Origin: Alphaproteobacteria bacterium UBA6038
Lineage (GTDB): Bacteria > Pseudomonadota > Alphaproteobacteria > Micropepsales > Micropepsaceae
Reading direction: 5' to 3'
Assembly: GCA_002429315.1 (NCBI GenBank)
Contig: DIZC01000041.1
Location: 1 to 55,591 of the forward strand
DNA: 55,591 nt
The notes below the pieces were generated by a model. That model did no database searches. It was not told the DNA's origin and worked only from the letters and a program-made list of their open reading frames with translations. Each line of letters begins with the position of its first letter. Positions within the stretch are counted from its first letter, which is position 1. The position numbers were made by a program, and so were the translations under genes. Positions 19,035-28,307 of the stretch are shown here, in pieces.

Positions 19035-20182
19035 CGACGCGTCCCTACGCCGCTTTCCGCCGCACACTCTCATTCGCCGACAAATTCCAGGAATTTCATT
19101 GGCCGCTGCTGCTGGTAATCGTGGTGGTCTCCTGCATTGGCATTGCGATGCTCTATTCGGTTGCCGGCGGCCACATCTCGCCGTGGGCGAGCAAACAGAT
19201 GCTTCACGTGTCGGTCGGCCTTGTCCTGTTGACCGCCGCCGCGCTTGTGGACATCCGCTACTGGATGAATTTCGCCTATCCGCTGTACGGCGTGTGCATC
19301 CTGTTGCTGATCGCGGTGGAAGTGGTGGGGCATACGGGTCTCGGAGCGCAGCGATGGATCCAGCTTGGCCCCATCCAGCTACAGCCCTCGGAGCTGATGA
19401 AGATCGCGCTCGTGCTCGCGCTTGCGCGCTATCTTCATGGGCTGGATGTGGAGCAGGTATCCAAGCCGCTGCGGCTTCTGGTGCCCTTGGTGATGATCGG
19501 AATTCCCGCCGCACTCGTGCTCAAGCAGCCCAATCTCGGCACCGCCATCATTCTTGCGATGGACGGGGCCTGCCTTCTGTTCCTCGCTGGCCTTTCCTGG
19601 TGGTGGATCTTGCCGACCGGCACCGCAGTTGCTGCTGCGGTTCCGATCGTCTGGCAATTCCTGCACGATTACCAGAAGCGGCGTGTGCTGACCTTTCTGA
19701 ATCCACAGAACGATGCGCTCGGCGCGGGATGGAACATCAGCCAGGCGGAGATCGCCATCGGGTCCGGCGGCATGACGGGCAAGGGCTATCTGCATGGCAC
19801 GCAAGGTCAGCTCAATTTTCTTCCCGAGAAGCAGACCGACTTTATCGTGACCTCGATCGGCGAGGAGTTCGGGCTGCTTGGCTGTATCGCACTGCTGCTC
19901 TTGTATGCGGCCATCATCGGTTGTGGGATCCGCATAGCGATGGCGGCGCGCAGCCAGTTCGGCCGGTTGGTGGCGCTCGGGCTTACGCTGAATTTCTTCT
20001 TCTACATCATGATCAACGGCGCAATGGTGATGGGCTTGATTCCGGTCGTCGGCATCCCGATGCCGCTCCTCTCCTATGGCGGCACGGCGATGCTGACGGT
20101 GATGTTCGGTTTCGGCATCCTGATGTCGGTTCATGTGCATCGGCAGGTCGAAATTCCGCGTCACTCGGGCATAATTCTGTGA
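19031..20182 (+). CDS. rodA: Peptidoglycan glycosyltransferase RodA (SEDS family)
   Basis: SEDS polymerase that builds glycan strands from lipid II as partner of PBP2. 383 residues with about ten membrane helices. Family signatures: GAQRWIQLGPIQLQPSELMKIALVLALARYL, the periplasmic region GWNISQAEIAIGSGG..GKG, FLPEKQTDFIVTSIGEEFG, and the C-terminal LMSVHVHR. The ATG at 19031 overlaps the mrdA stop by 4 nt; the frame is open far upstream inside mrdA, but the family N-terminus supports this start. Last gene of the cluster; tRNA-Lys follows after about 90 bp. Confidence 0.96.
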   Translation: MTTRPYAAFRRTLSFADKFQEFHWPLLLVIVVVSCIGIAMLYSVAGGHISPWASKQMLHVSVGLVLLTAAALVDIRYWMNFAYPLYGVCILLLIAVEVVGHTGLGAQRWIQLGPIQLQPSELMKIALVLALARYLHGLDVEQVSKPLRLLVPLVMIGIPAALVLKQPNLGTAIILAMDGACLLFLAGLSWWWILPTGTAVAAAVPIVWQFLHDYQKRRVLTFLNPQNDALGAGWNISQAEIAIGSGGMTGKGYLHGTQGQLNFLPEKQTDFIVTSIGEEFGLLGCIALLLLYAAIIGCGIRIAMAARSQFGRLVALGLTLNFFFYIMINGAMVMGLIPVVGIPMPLLSYGGTAMLTVMFGFGILMSVHVHRQVEIPRHSGIIL

Positions 20183-20270
20183 TTGCAGCCCCCCAGCCGG
20201 TTCGGTGGACATCGCCGGCCGCGCTCTGCTATAGGCGCGCCTTCCAACGATCTGGCCGATCCGATCGTTC

Positions 20271-20346
<76 letters not shown>

Positions 20347-20365
20347 TTGTTTTCTTGGGCATTTT

Positions 20366-21445
20366 TCATTTTAGTTCAGACGCATGTTCATCGGTTGGGA
20401 GCTCAGTTGGGAGCTTTGTTCGCCTTTCGAGTTTTCGAATAGCGGACTGCGCCAACTCCGGGCTTCGGTGCAGATAATGTGCGTCCAGGATCGCGCCAAC
20501 GTCACGCAAACTGTGTCCGGCGATTGTCGCGATTTCAGCGACGGTGCATCCCGCGATTGCGAGACGTGTGACGGCTGTGCCCCGCAAATCGTGAAACGTC
20601 ACGCCAGTGACGCCCGCTTTTTCGCAAGCCTTGCGCCATGACGCGCGGAAGCCGGACTCGGTCCACGGTCTTCCGCACTCTGTTTGCAGAATCGTCACGG
20701 CGCTGTTGTTCTTTTTCTTCGTAGCGTCGAGTGCGGCCTTGAGAGGCGCGCCGACGGGAATGACGAGGCGCGCCCCGTTTTTTCTTTTGCTTCAGGCGAA
20801 TCGCCCGTCCATCGTAGGCGGACCATGTGAGTCGCAAGAGATCGCCCTGACGTTGGCCGGTCCAAAGGTCGAGGAGTAGCGCAAGATGCAAATGCGACGG
20901 CGCTCTCGGAAGGAAGGCGCTTTCATTAGCATCGCTCCAGATGTTGTCTGTTCTGCTTGCGCGGTAGACACGGCCGGGCCGCTCCAAAGGATTCATCGAT
21001 GTTAGCCCGCGATTCGAAGCCCACGAGAGTGCGCGAGCAAAGACAGCAAAGCGATAATCGGCGTTTCGCCGCGACCTTAATGCGATCCGGTCACGCGATG
21101 CGAGGAACTCCCCGCGTGTCCTTCGATCGGAGAGAGCTGAAACGGGAAAATCACCAAATTCTTCGGCGATCGCGCGCAAGTGCTTCTTGTAATCCGTGGT
21201 GATCGTTCCGCGAGAGCTTGAAAATCAGAAAACGATTCATATTCGTCAAGGATGCTCTGGAGCATACCAGAAGGCTTGATCGCACGCGTTGCAACAGCGG
21301 CGTTGTAACTTGCCATGAACTTCGGCGTGCCAAGCGCACCCTGCAAACGCGGTCCACCCTTCCATGCATAGTAGTAAGTTACGACGGAGCCGTTCGCCAG
21401 CCCTTTGCGTACGCAATTAAGCCCTTTGAGCCTGACGCGCATCGC
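20366..21445 (-). pseudogene. Tyrosine integrase, broken by two frameshifts
   Basis: A site-specific recombinase of about 359 residues spread over three frames. The N-terminal part (MRVRLKGLNCVRKGLANG, from 21445) reads to about 21210, where one base appears to be missing; the middle (TDYKKHLRAIAEEFGDFP to RLTWSAYDGRAIRLKQKK) runs to a six-T tract at 20778..20783 where one base is extra; removing it gives KKNGARLVIPVGAPLKAALD and continues to the C-terminus. Catalytic elements survive across the pieces: Arg in WTGQRQGDLLRL, HDLRGTAVTRL, GHS and the Tyr in DAHYLHR. It abuts tRNA-Lys, its likely target. Sequencing error in the A-tract is possible, but two independent shifts favour real decay. 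Confidence 0.85.
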
Positions 21446-21626
21446 GCTTCTCCTTCCAATTCGAGAACGCATCCGGAGGCACGCTCGCCGACGCGGTGCG
21501 ATCAAAAAGCCGGATGGTCCCGCTCGCGTCGATCTCAACCGCGGCCACGTCCAAGCCGGCCGCCTTCGCCCCCTTGACCGCACGACTTACATCGGTCTGT
21601 CGGAACGATACTACTCTACGGGACAT
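21417..21626 (-). CDS. Small conserved-looking hypothetical protein upstream of the integrase
   Basis: 69 residues, MSRRVVSFRQTDVSRAVKGAKAAGLDV..., with a beta-rich middle (VAAVEIDASGTIRLF). It overlaps the integrase start by 29 nt on the same strand, suggesting coupled expression. Small proteins of this look precede integrases in alphaproteobacterial islands in my recollection; function unknown. It could be an accessory recombination factor, but no HTH is apparent. Confidence 0.6.
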   Translation of the reverse strand: MSRRVVSFRQTDVSRAVKGAKAAGLDVAAVEIDASGTIRLFDRTASASVPPDAFSNWKEKRDARQAQRA

Positions 21627-21697
21627 CGCTCGCCTGCTCTACCTCTCCGTTAGCTTCTCATGCTGTTGGTAACTTTAAAGGAACATTTTTGAAAAAT

Positions 21698-22846
21698 TTA
21701 CCGGCATCCAGTTTGCGGGCGAGGAGGCTGACCGAGGCGCTTGTCGTCGCCGGATCGCTCCCGCAAACACTGCACGTTCTGCTGATGCCGCTGCGTGGCC
21801 TCGAACGACTGCGCCAGGATGTAGGTCCGTTCGGTGGTAGCGAACTTGGCGTGGCCCAGGACGTTCATCGCGTACCGGACGTGCTTGGGGTCTTCGACCG
21901 CGATGGAGGTCGCTGCCGCGTCACGGAACAGATGCGGGTTCACGGCCTTGCCGAACTTGGTCCGCGTGAGCCGCACGAAGCGGCCGTAGATAGTTCTGGC
22001 GTCCATACCCTTGCCCCATGTCGAGGCCCACAGGTGCGAACAGGCGGCGGGATCTCGCGTGACCGGCTGCTTCGAGTTGCGGTTGCGCGGGAACAGGTAC
22101 GGGCGGTACTCGGCGGTGTAACGACAGATGTATGCCGTCAGCTCCTGCGGGATCGCGACCTCGACCGGCTCGCGCTGCTTCATGTCAGCTGCGCCGACCT
22201 GCAGCCAGTAGTGCTCCCCGCGTTTGATCAGGTCAGCGCCGATCCTGAGGTCGCGAAGGTTCTTACGCCGCAGGATGGGGCGTGCGGCCAACAGCGCGAT
22301 CATCAGCCCATCACGGTAGCGGATAGCGCCGTGCAGCCGGTCTGATTCGAACAACCTCTCGCCTTCCTCCATCAACTCGACTCCGAACTGGTAGAGCAAC
22401 TCGGCGCTGACCAGCTTCGAGCGTTTGTCCCGGGCAGGCACCGCGACCCGGGCGAGCTTGCGATAGATGAGGCACAGCCATTCCCAGTCCCGTTCCGGTG
22501 CCATGGCCCCCGCCATCAGCGAGAGTTTCTGGAGGCGATCTGCCACGCTGGAGGAGGCGTTCACCTTCCGCATGTCGGCGATGTAGGCCGCCACATGCCC
22601 GCGACAGATTGCATCAAGGGCTGCCGCATCCTTCCCGAGCAACCCCCTTCGCGTAAGCCAGCCCACCCAATGGCCGTACGCATTTACTATCCACGTCATC
22701 GAGCCCGGCGACCAGTGGCTCGCGGGGCCGCCCGGCTCGAGCACGTCCCCCGGGCGGCGCGCTGCCGCCCAGGCGTCCCGGTCGGCTTTGGGCCAGTCCT
22801 CCAGCTTCACGATCAGGCGATCTTCGGTCTTGCCGGCCATCCTCAA
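21698..22846 (-). CDS. Tyrosine recombinase, second of a tandem pair
   Basis: 382-residue site-specific recombinase with an apparently intact active site: Arg in AARPILRRKNLRDLRIG, HxxR in NPHLFRDAAATS, and the GHAKFATTERTYI block with the nucleophilic Tyr. The N-terminal part looks like a SAM-like core-binding domain. Its start overlaps the stop of the upstream recombinase pseudogene by 4 nt (ATGA), so the two were cotranscribed. With the HTH gene at 24736 this makes a three-gene mobile module. No cargo is evident between them. Confidence 0.85.
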   Translation of the reverse strand: MRMAGKTEDRLIVKLEDWPKADRDAWAAARRPGDVLEPGGPASHWSPGSMTWIVNAYGHWVGWLTRRGLLGKDAAALDAICRGHVAAYIADMRKVNASSSVADRLQKLSLMAGAMAPERDWEWLCLIYRKLARVAVPARDKRSKLVSAELLYQFGVELMEEGERLFESDRLHGAIRYRDGLMIALLAARPILRRKNLRDLRIGADLIKRGEHYWLQVGAADMKQREPVEVAIPQELTAYICRYTAEYRPYLFPRNRNSKQPVTRDPAACSHLWASTWGKGMDARTIYGRFVRLTRTKFGKAVNPHLFRDAAATSIAVEDPKHVRYAMNVLGHAKFATTERTYILAQSFEATQRHQQNVQCLRERSGDDKRLGQPPRPQTGCR

Positions 22847-24631
22847 AACCCCTTCCGCTTCGGTTTCCCGCGCTCCGATGATCCGTCACGACCGTACCCG
22901 CGCAACTTCAGCACGTGTTCGTCGTAGCGTTCGAACGCGGCCGGCTGCTCGGACTCGCAGTAGGCGTTGATGGTCGTCTGGATGTTCTTGTGGCCCAGGA
23001 ACACCTTCACCGTGCCGTAGTCCCCGGGGTGCGCCTTGAGGTGCAGCTTGGCCGCGATGTGCCGGAAGGTATAGGCGGTAAGCGTGATACCCCCGTATTC
23101 CTTGGCGGCCCTGACGATCTGCCCGCTGAGCGCGCTGACCTCCTTTTGTGGCCCTTTCGTGCCTGGGAACAGGAAGGTCGAAGCCTCCTCGGACAGGTGC
23201 TTCCGGTACTTCTGGATATAGGTGCGGACGAGCCTGGCCGATTCCTTCGGCAGCGGGGGCGCGAGCCGCTGCTCATTCTTCACCTCGCGCTCCTCGAACT
23301 GGAGCCGGTAGTTGTCGCCGAACCGGAGGAGATGAACGCCGATCTCGATGCTGCCGAGGTTGGCCCGGCGGAGCGGCGCCATGATGAGGATTTCCACAGC
23401 GGTCGCCGTCTGTACAAGCAGCGCCCTTTGGCGGGCAGTCTTAAGGCTGCGGCCGGTGCGGCGTGAGCGCGGCGGGGTCTTTCCGGTGGCAGGCTTGGTT
23501 TCGGCGCGGGCGACGTCCTCCATGATGAGAGTGGGCAGGCGGAGGAAGGCCTTAACCACCGCATCGTCGTCGAACGCGGCCAGCATCTTCCGGTTCTTCT
23601 CGGTCATGCCCTTGGGCTGGGTATCGAGGCGGCGGCAGATGGCTTGCAGCTTGGTGATCTGCTCGGGCGGTGCCTTGACCCAGTATTTTGGCGACGGGGA
23701 GCAGGATCACCGCCATGCGGTGGGCCTGCAGGTACCTTCCGGGCGTGCGTTCCTCGTAGAAGAAGCGCAGACCCTCCTTGAACGCCTCCACCTCGACGAA
23801 ATCGGCCAGCGAGGTCAGCGTCTGCGGATCGATGCCCCGGTGCACCAGTGCCGAGGCGAACTCATGCAGCTGCAGCGCGTGCGACTTGATCGAGATCGGC
23901 CGCAACGGCTTGAAGTCACGCGAGGCGGTCGAGATAGGAATCGACATCGGCCCTGAGTGATGCCGGGAACTGCTCCCACGGCACGGCATAGAGCCGCCTG
24001 TAGTCGGGCACCTTCACCCGTCGCTGTGGCCATCCCTCGATGGTATCGGCGGCGATGTTCCAGACCTTGCAGCCCTTGCGGTGGGCGTCGCGCGGCGACC
24101 CCTTCATCAAGTCTGCTTCAGGTGAGCGTGGAAGCGTGCCAGCACTTCGTCGTCTACCCCATCCGGCGCTATGCCTTCAGCGGTACAGGACCGGGCCAGC
24201 GGGGAGAGCTCGAACCGTCTCATCTTGTCCAGCTTCGCAAGCTGCACCTGCCACTCCGGCGCAATCGCTGCCCGGTACGGGCCCTGGGTGGTCGGGATGC
24301 CGGCCTCCTCCATCGCCCTGTTGACGAGGCTCCTTACGTTCCGCCAGCGCCCCATGCTGACGCGTGGGTTGAGCATGGAGGGCGCGAAGCCCTTCAGTTG
24401 CTCGCGGATGAACCCGGCGTGGGCGGGCACATCCTTCAGGTCGCGCCGCATCGCGCGCGCCATTGTCGCCAGCGCCGAAAGCGCGTCGCGACGGCGTGCC
24501 GGGGTAAGGCTTCCGTCGGCTTTGATCCGCTCCGCCAGATCGGCAAACGTGACGGGCGGAACCGGCTGTCGTGAAGCCGCCGCCCTGGACAGGAGCGGCA
24601 TCGTGATGACAGAGGCGGACTTTATGGACAT
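22843..24631 (-). pseudogene. Long tyrosine recombinase, broken by three frameshifts
   Basis: About 595 codons in pieces. Start at 24631 (MSIKSASVITMPLL) with GAGGGAGA upstream. Frame breaks: near 24110..24115 (one base missing; HLKQ then DLMKGSPRDAHRKGCKVWN), near 23916..23920 (one extra base; DSYLDRLA then DFKPLRPISIK), and at a T4 tract 23686..23689 (one extra base; VAK then KYWVKAPPEQITKLQ). The C-terminal catalytic part retains Arg in APLRRANL and GHKNIQTTINAY, but the usual His of HxxR is replaced in AYTFRHIAA. Three breaks mean it cannot make a full protein as assembled. Confidence 0.82.
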
Positions 24632-24735
24632 TTCGTGATCTCCCTCGCTGGCAAAACGGCAAATTTTGCCAGCGAGGGGTTTCACGACAGGTCCGCAAGC
24701 CCCTGACGGCACCGGACATTGCTTGACGGCGGTGC

Positions 24736-24933
24736 TCATTTGCGGCGCACCGCCACGAACGCGTTGGCATCCTCGTGTGAGATGCGCCACTGGCGTCCGA
24801 GTTGGGATGCGTGAAGCTCACCGTCCGCGAGCCAGCGGCGCACCGTGCGCGTCGACACCATCACTTCTTTCGCAAATTGCTCGATGGTCAGGTATTCGAC
24901 CGGCAGTTTGCCGGCCCAGGTTTTGGTAGCCAT
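24736..24933 (-). CDS. Excisionase-type helix-turn-helix protein
   Basis: 65 residues with a MerR/excisionase-like winged HTH: YLTIEQFAKEVMVSTRTVRRWLADGELHASQLGRQWRISHEDANAFV. This pattern is the HTH_17 / excisionase DNA-binding family. GGGAGAG sits 8 nt before the ATG. It is first in line on the same strand as two tandem recombinase genes and is probably their regulator or recombination directionality factor. Appears intact while the adjacent recombinase is broken. Confidence 0.85.
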   Translation of the reverse strand: MATKTWAGKLPVEYLTIEQFAKEVMVSTRTVRRWLADGELHASQLGRQWRISHEDANAFVAVRRK

Positions 24934-25123
24934 TTCGGGCTCTCCCGGTTGAGGTTACCCGTCCTGATCCTTCGTCACGCCGCCCAGGAGTCGATGCGTC
25001 GGCATTGAGCGAGGATCCCGTAGGCCATCACGACTCAGGAATTCTGCGGAAAATTTGTCGAAACGGCATCGCCCCACAACACGCTGGGGCACACTGCCTG
25101 CCAGCCGTGCTTCCAAGAAAAGT

Positions 25124-25531
25124 TCAATCCCGATGTTGACAGGTGAGCAGACGTGAATCCAGTTGGATCCTGGCTTTTATGATCGGCATCAAGGTTCTTG
25201 AGCGGCAGTTCGGCACCATCTTGGTGTAGACGCGGCCCTTGCGCTTAAGGATGCCGAACACCGGCACCTTGCCTTCCGCTCCACGGCCTCTTTTGCCCTT
25301 GCGCTTACCGCCGAAGTAGCTCTCGTCGATCTCGTTCTCGCCGTCGATCGGGCTTTCGTCTTCGATGCGCGCCGCAATGATCTGGCGCAGCCGGTGATAG
25401 AACGGCGCAGCCGTGTTCTTATTGACGCCGACCAATTCGGCCGCAGTTCGCACCGGCGTTCCCGCAACGAAGTGCTCGCACAACGAGAACGTCTGCTTTT
25501 CCGAAAGTTTTGAATGCCTTAACCGCACCAC
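25124..25531 (-). pseudogene. IS1595-family transposase, C-terminally truncated
   Basis: The open frame encodes 135 residues, of which the first 126 or so resemble IS1595-family transposases: an N-terminal HTH (SEKQTFSLCEHFVAGTPVRTAAELVGVNKNTA) and the first catalytic Asp in EIDESYFGGKRKGKRGRG, followed by KVPVFGILKR.GRVYTK. The second Asp and the Glu/Asn of the triad are lost; after LMPIIKARIQLDS the residues are unrelated. It cannot be active. Confidence 0.85.
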
Positions 25532-25567
25532 ACCATCCTAGAAAATCACCTTTCCTAGGACAGCCCC
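25154..25567 (-). mobile_element. Truncated IS1595-family (ISPna2/IS1016-like) element
   Basis: The outer end is an inverted-repeat-like terminus reading GGGGCTGTCCTAGGAAAGG on the minus strand (25549..25567), a start I associate with this IS group. Transposase homology begins just inside and stops abruptly at about 25154; the other end and its terminal repeat are missing. No target duplication can be defined. It is unrelated in sequence to the complete IS1595-family element at 44129..48356, so it is not a simple copy of it. Confidence 0.7.
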
Positions 25568-25850
25568 AATCGTTTTGTCATCTGGCGCTTTCCAGTGCCG
25601 AAACTGAGTCACGAAAAAGCATGCGTTGGGCCCGGCCGCGGGCGGCTGGCCATAAACTGCAACAGCAGAGCGGTAAGGACCACGGGTTTGTTCATTTTTT
25701 CGCCTCCGGCTCATGAGGGTGGGTCGAGTGTAGTGCCGTGTGGACCGGCTGCGATAGGCGCATTGAACCGGCGGAGCTCCGCCATCGGCATAGTGCAAAT
25801 TGGTGTGACAGAGGTGCTGTCGCCGCATCAGCCGGCGGGACCATGGCGAT

Positions 25851-25877
25851 GGTGCAAAACTGGTCAACTACACTATC
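25851..25877 (+). repeat. Possible solo IS-end motif, copy 1
   Basis: 27 bases sharing GTGCAAAA and CTACACTATC with 42491..42517 (21 of 27 identical). A related start, ATAGTGCAAA, recurs about 60 bp upstream near 25792. The pilus chaperone pseudogene loses resemblance to its family exactly at this motif, so it looks like the end of an insertion sequence whose body is gone. The IS family is not identified. Confidence 0.45.
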
Positions 25878-26260
25878 GCCGGCGTGGAGACGCACTGTGC
25901 TGACGGCACTGCTGGCTGGTAACGCAGGCGGAAGCTCATCCACCAGCAGCCGGCACGCCTCCCCACCCTGAACCGCCACCTCAGCGGTATGGACCAGCCG
26001 GACGACATATTCCTGAGGCGGTGCAAATGTGGCGGCCGGCGGGCTGGCCACGAAGTCTGTAGTGAGCGGCAGCTGTTCATCACGGCCGTTCTGAGTCGAG
26101 TGAAAGACACGAATCTGCGCATCGATGGGCGCGTCACCGAGGTTCTGCAGCGTGAACTGGGGGCCGTCTTCACCCCGGCCGCAAGCTGAAACGACACCGG
26201 AGAAACCGGCAGCGACGCGGCAGCGACCGCGCCCGTCCACGCAAGCGGACTGAAAAACAC
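25878..26260 (-). pseudogene. Fimbrial/pilus periplasmic chaperone fragment, frameshifted and truncated
   Basis: Signal-peptide-like start (VFFSPLAWTGAVAAASLPVSPVSFQLAAG), then one base missing in a C4 tract at 26173..26176, then EDGPQFTLQNLGDAPIDAQIRVFHSTQNG, ATFAPPQEYVVRLVHT and EACRLLVDELPP. This is the N-terminal domain of a chaperone-usher periplasmic chaperone, ending before the C-terminal domain. Start GTG 26260 is a guess. The 3' side meets the repeat motif at 25851..25877. Overlap with the small zinc-ribbon gene upstream is minimal. Confidence 0.6.
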
Positions 26261-26276
26261 GAGCGGGGTAAGCGTG

Positions 26277-26483
26277 TTAGCCGAGTCGTCTGATTTGGGC
26301 TGCAGCCGCGTCGGCCTCACGGCTCGCGTTCATCAGCGTCTCGGCCACGCCGCACCGGGGACAATGACAGATCGCATCATCGCCGAGTACCGAAACTTCC
26401 ACTGGGACGTCGCACGCCGCGCACATCAGCTGACGGGCATCCGTTTCTTGCGTCCGCTGAGTTCGAATTGAAAATCCGACCAT
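26277..26483 (-). CDS. Small protein with a zinc-ribbon-like CxxC...CPRC motif
   Basis: 68 residues, with two cysteine pairs MCAACDVPVEVSVLGDDAICHCPRCG that could bind one zinc, followed by an Ala-rich helix. AAGGGGC precedes the ATG. It may be a regulator or a protein-interaction module. I do not recognise the family. It lies at the end of the decayed island, upstream of the chaperone fragment on the same strand. Confidence 0.5.
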   Translation of the reverse strand: MVGFSIRTQRTQETDARQLMCAACDVPVEVSVLGDDAICHCPRCGVAETLMNASREADAAAAQIRRLG

Positions 26484-26709
26484 TTTGCCCCTTACCTACG
26501 AGCGGGAGCGGAAGCTCTCAGGCCTGCTCCTGCGCAAAGATTTTGCGCTGGCGCTTGTGAACCCGCGGTGAATGATACTGCGTCTGGCGGCGACAGCTGG
26601 AGGGCCGCGGGGGATGCCGCCTTGGTCTAGCCGGTGTCAGGATTAAATTTCGTTGAGTTTTGCAGGGCGGATATAGGCGCATTATCTATGCAAACCGGGA
26701 TGGGTTTCG

Positions 26710-28269
26710 TTGGGCGACCGTGCGAGCTTAGACGCTGAAGGGGTACGGGTAACATCGGCCCGGACGGGTGATTCGAGGCTTTGCTATCGTGTGGGCGATC
26801 CCGAACAGCAAGGCGAAGCCTGGCGCCTCACCGTTCTTGATTATGATGGCAACGCTGCTTTGGCGGCGGTCTATGCAGACGAGCGCCGCGCCACAGCGGC
26901 GCGAGATCTGTTGCGCGACGGCCTCCGATATGCGCAACCGCTCGGTCCGCGACCGCAAATCGCTGACCGTCCGGGCGCCGGGGACTCGTCGCGACAATTG
27001 CCGGCTGAGCAACCGCCACATGACGTTCGACAATGGGTGTATGCACTTCTTGAGGAAGGGCAGCTCGAAGGTCTTCTTGGGCGCACGATCGAGTTTTTTC
27101 TGGTTGGGCTGATCGTCGCCAACGTCATTGCGGTGGCGCTGGAAAGCATCCCGGACATCGGAGCGAGGTTTAAAGGCGTTTTCCTGGGCTTTGAGCAGTT
27201 CTCCTTGCTGATATACACGGCAGAGTATGTGGCCCGGCTGTGGTCCTCGGTCGAGGATCCGCGCATTGCGGCCCGCGGTCCGTGGCGCGGCCGTTTGAGC
27301 TTCGCGGTGAGGCCCATGATGATCGTGGACTTCCTCGCGTTCGCGCCAAGCTATCTGGGACTCTTCTTTGGTATCGATCTGCGGGTGTTGCGGATATTCC
27401 GATTGTTCCGTCTGCTCAAGCTGGCCCGTTACTCACAAGCCCTGCAAGCTCTGTTGGGAGTCCTGCTGGCGGAGCGGTCTGCGCTGTTTGCTTCCGTGAT
27501 CCTGCTGCTTTCGATGATGTGCCTGGAAGGCGAGCTCATGCACCTGGCAGAAGGCGGCATTCAACCGCGCGTGCTCGGCACCATGCCAAACGCGATGTAC
27601 TGGGCGCTGACGACCCTCACGACCGTCGGTTATGGCGACATCACGCCGAGAACGGCGATCGGCAAACTGATCGCAGGCACGACCATGGTTACCGGTCTGG
27701 CCCTGTTCGCGTTGCCGATCGGCATCATTGCCAATGGCTTCGTAGCCGGATTGAGCCGCCGCCGGTTTGGGATCACCTGGAATATGCTCCGTCGTCAGCC
27801 GCTGTTGCAGGGCTTTGATGGGGTAGCCCTGACCAAGATTATGGAAACAGCGACCGCAACCGTTCTGCGGGAGCACTCGCAGATCACCTTCGCGGGGAGC
27901 GAGGCGACAGAATTTTACTTGATCGTCTCGGGAACGGCGCACGCCGAGCACAACAGCGGCCACATCGAACTCGGGCAGGGGGACATAATCGGCGAAGAGG
28001 CGCTACACCATTCGGGGACCTACCGGCGCACGGTCACAGCCCAGACCGACATGCGAGTGATCATGTTTCAAGGCAGCGAATTACGGCGGCTAGCGCGGAA
28101 ATATCCACTTCTTGCAGAGCGGTTGGAACAGACCCTTCTGGATCTGCCAAAAGGCCAAGGTGATGTTGCGGCGCGGGTTGAAGAGCTCGAGGCGGAGAAC
28201 GGCCGCTTGCGCCGTGCTCTGTCCGAGATCGCGATCCGGAAATTGGTGCCAACGCAAACGCGCAGCTAG
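26710..28269 (+). CDS. Cyclic-nucleotide-gated potassium channel (MlotiK1-like)
   Basis: 519-residue inner-membrane channel. After about 115 N-terminal residues it has S1-S4 of a voltage-sensor-like domain, with S4 arginines/lysines in RVLRIFRLFRLLKLARY, then S5, the pore helix and selectivity filter T305-V-G-Y-G-D310, S6, and a cyclic-nucleotide-binding domain at about 385-485. A short coiled coil (VEELEAENGRLRRALSEIA) ends the protein; that tail and the N-terminal extension are not in the minimal MlotiK1 plan. Start TTG 26710 is uncertain. Predicted K+ flux is controlled by cAMP or cGMP binding. Confidence 0.88.
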   Translation: MGDRASLDAEGVRVTSARTGDSRLCYRVGDPEQQGEAWRLTVLDYDGNAALAAVYADERRATAARDLLRDGLRYAQPLGPRPQIADRPGAGDSSRQLPAEQPPHDVRQWVYALLEEGQLEGLLGRTIEFFLVGLIVANVIAVALESIPDIGARFKGVFLGFEQFSLLIYTAEYVARLWSSVEDPRIAARGPWRGRLSFAVRPMMIVDFLAFAPSYLGLFFGIDLRVLRIFRLFRLLKLARYSQALQALLGVLLAERSALFASVILLLSMMCLEGELMHLAEGGIQPRVLGTMPNAMYWALTTLTTVGYGDITPRTAIGKLIAGTTMVTGLALFALPIGIIANGFVAGLSRRRFGITWNMLRRQPLLQGFDGVALTKIMETATATVLREHSQITFAGSEATEFYLIVSGTAHAEHNSGHIELGQGDIIGEEALHHSGTYRRTVTAQTDMRVIMFQGSELRRLARKYPLLAERLEQTLLDLPKGQGDVAARVEELEAENGRLRRALSEIAIRKLVPTQTRS

Positions 28270-28307
28270 CGGCCGGTCGTCATGGGGCTGGCGCCAATAG
28301 CCCGTCG

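Noticed and set aside
25066..25075. GCATCGCCC matches the 3' end of tRNA-Lys, a possible attR
   Set aside because: Only nine bases match and the following CACAA differs from CACCA; a match this short is expected by chance.
25154..25567. The two IS1595-family elements as copies forming one composite transposon
   Set aside because: Their ends and transposases differ (GGGGCTGTCC versus GGGAATTATA), so they belong to different groups and cannot act as a pair.
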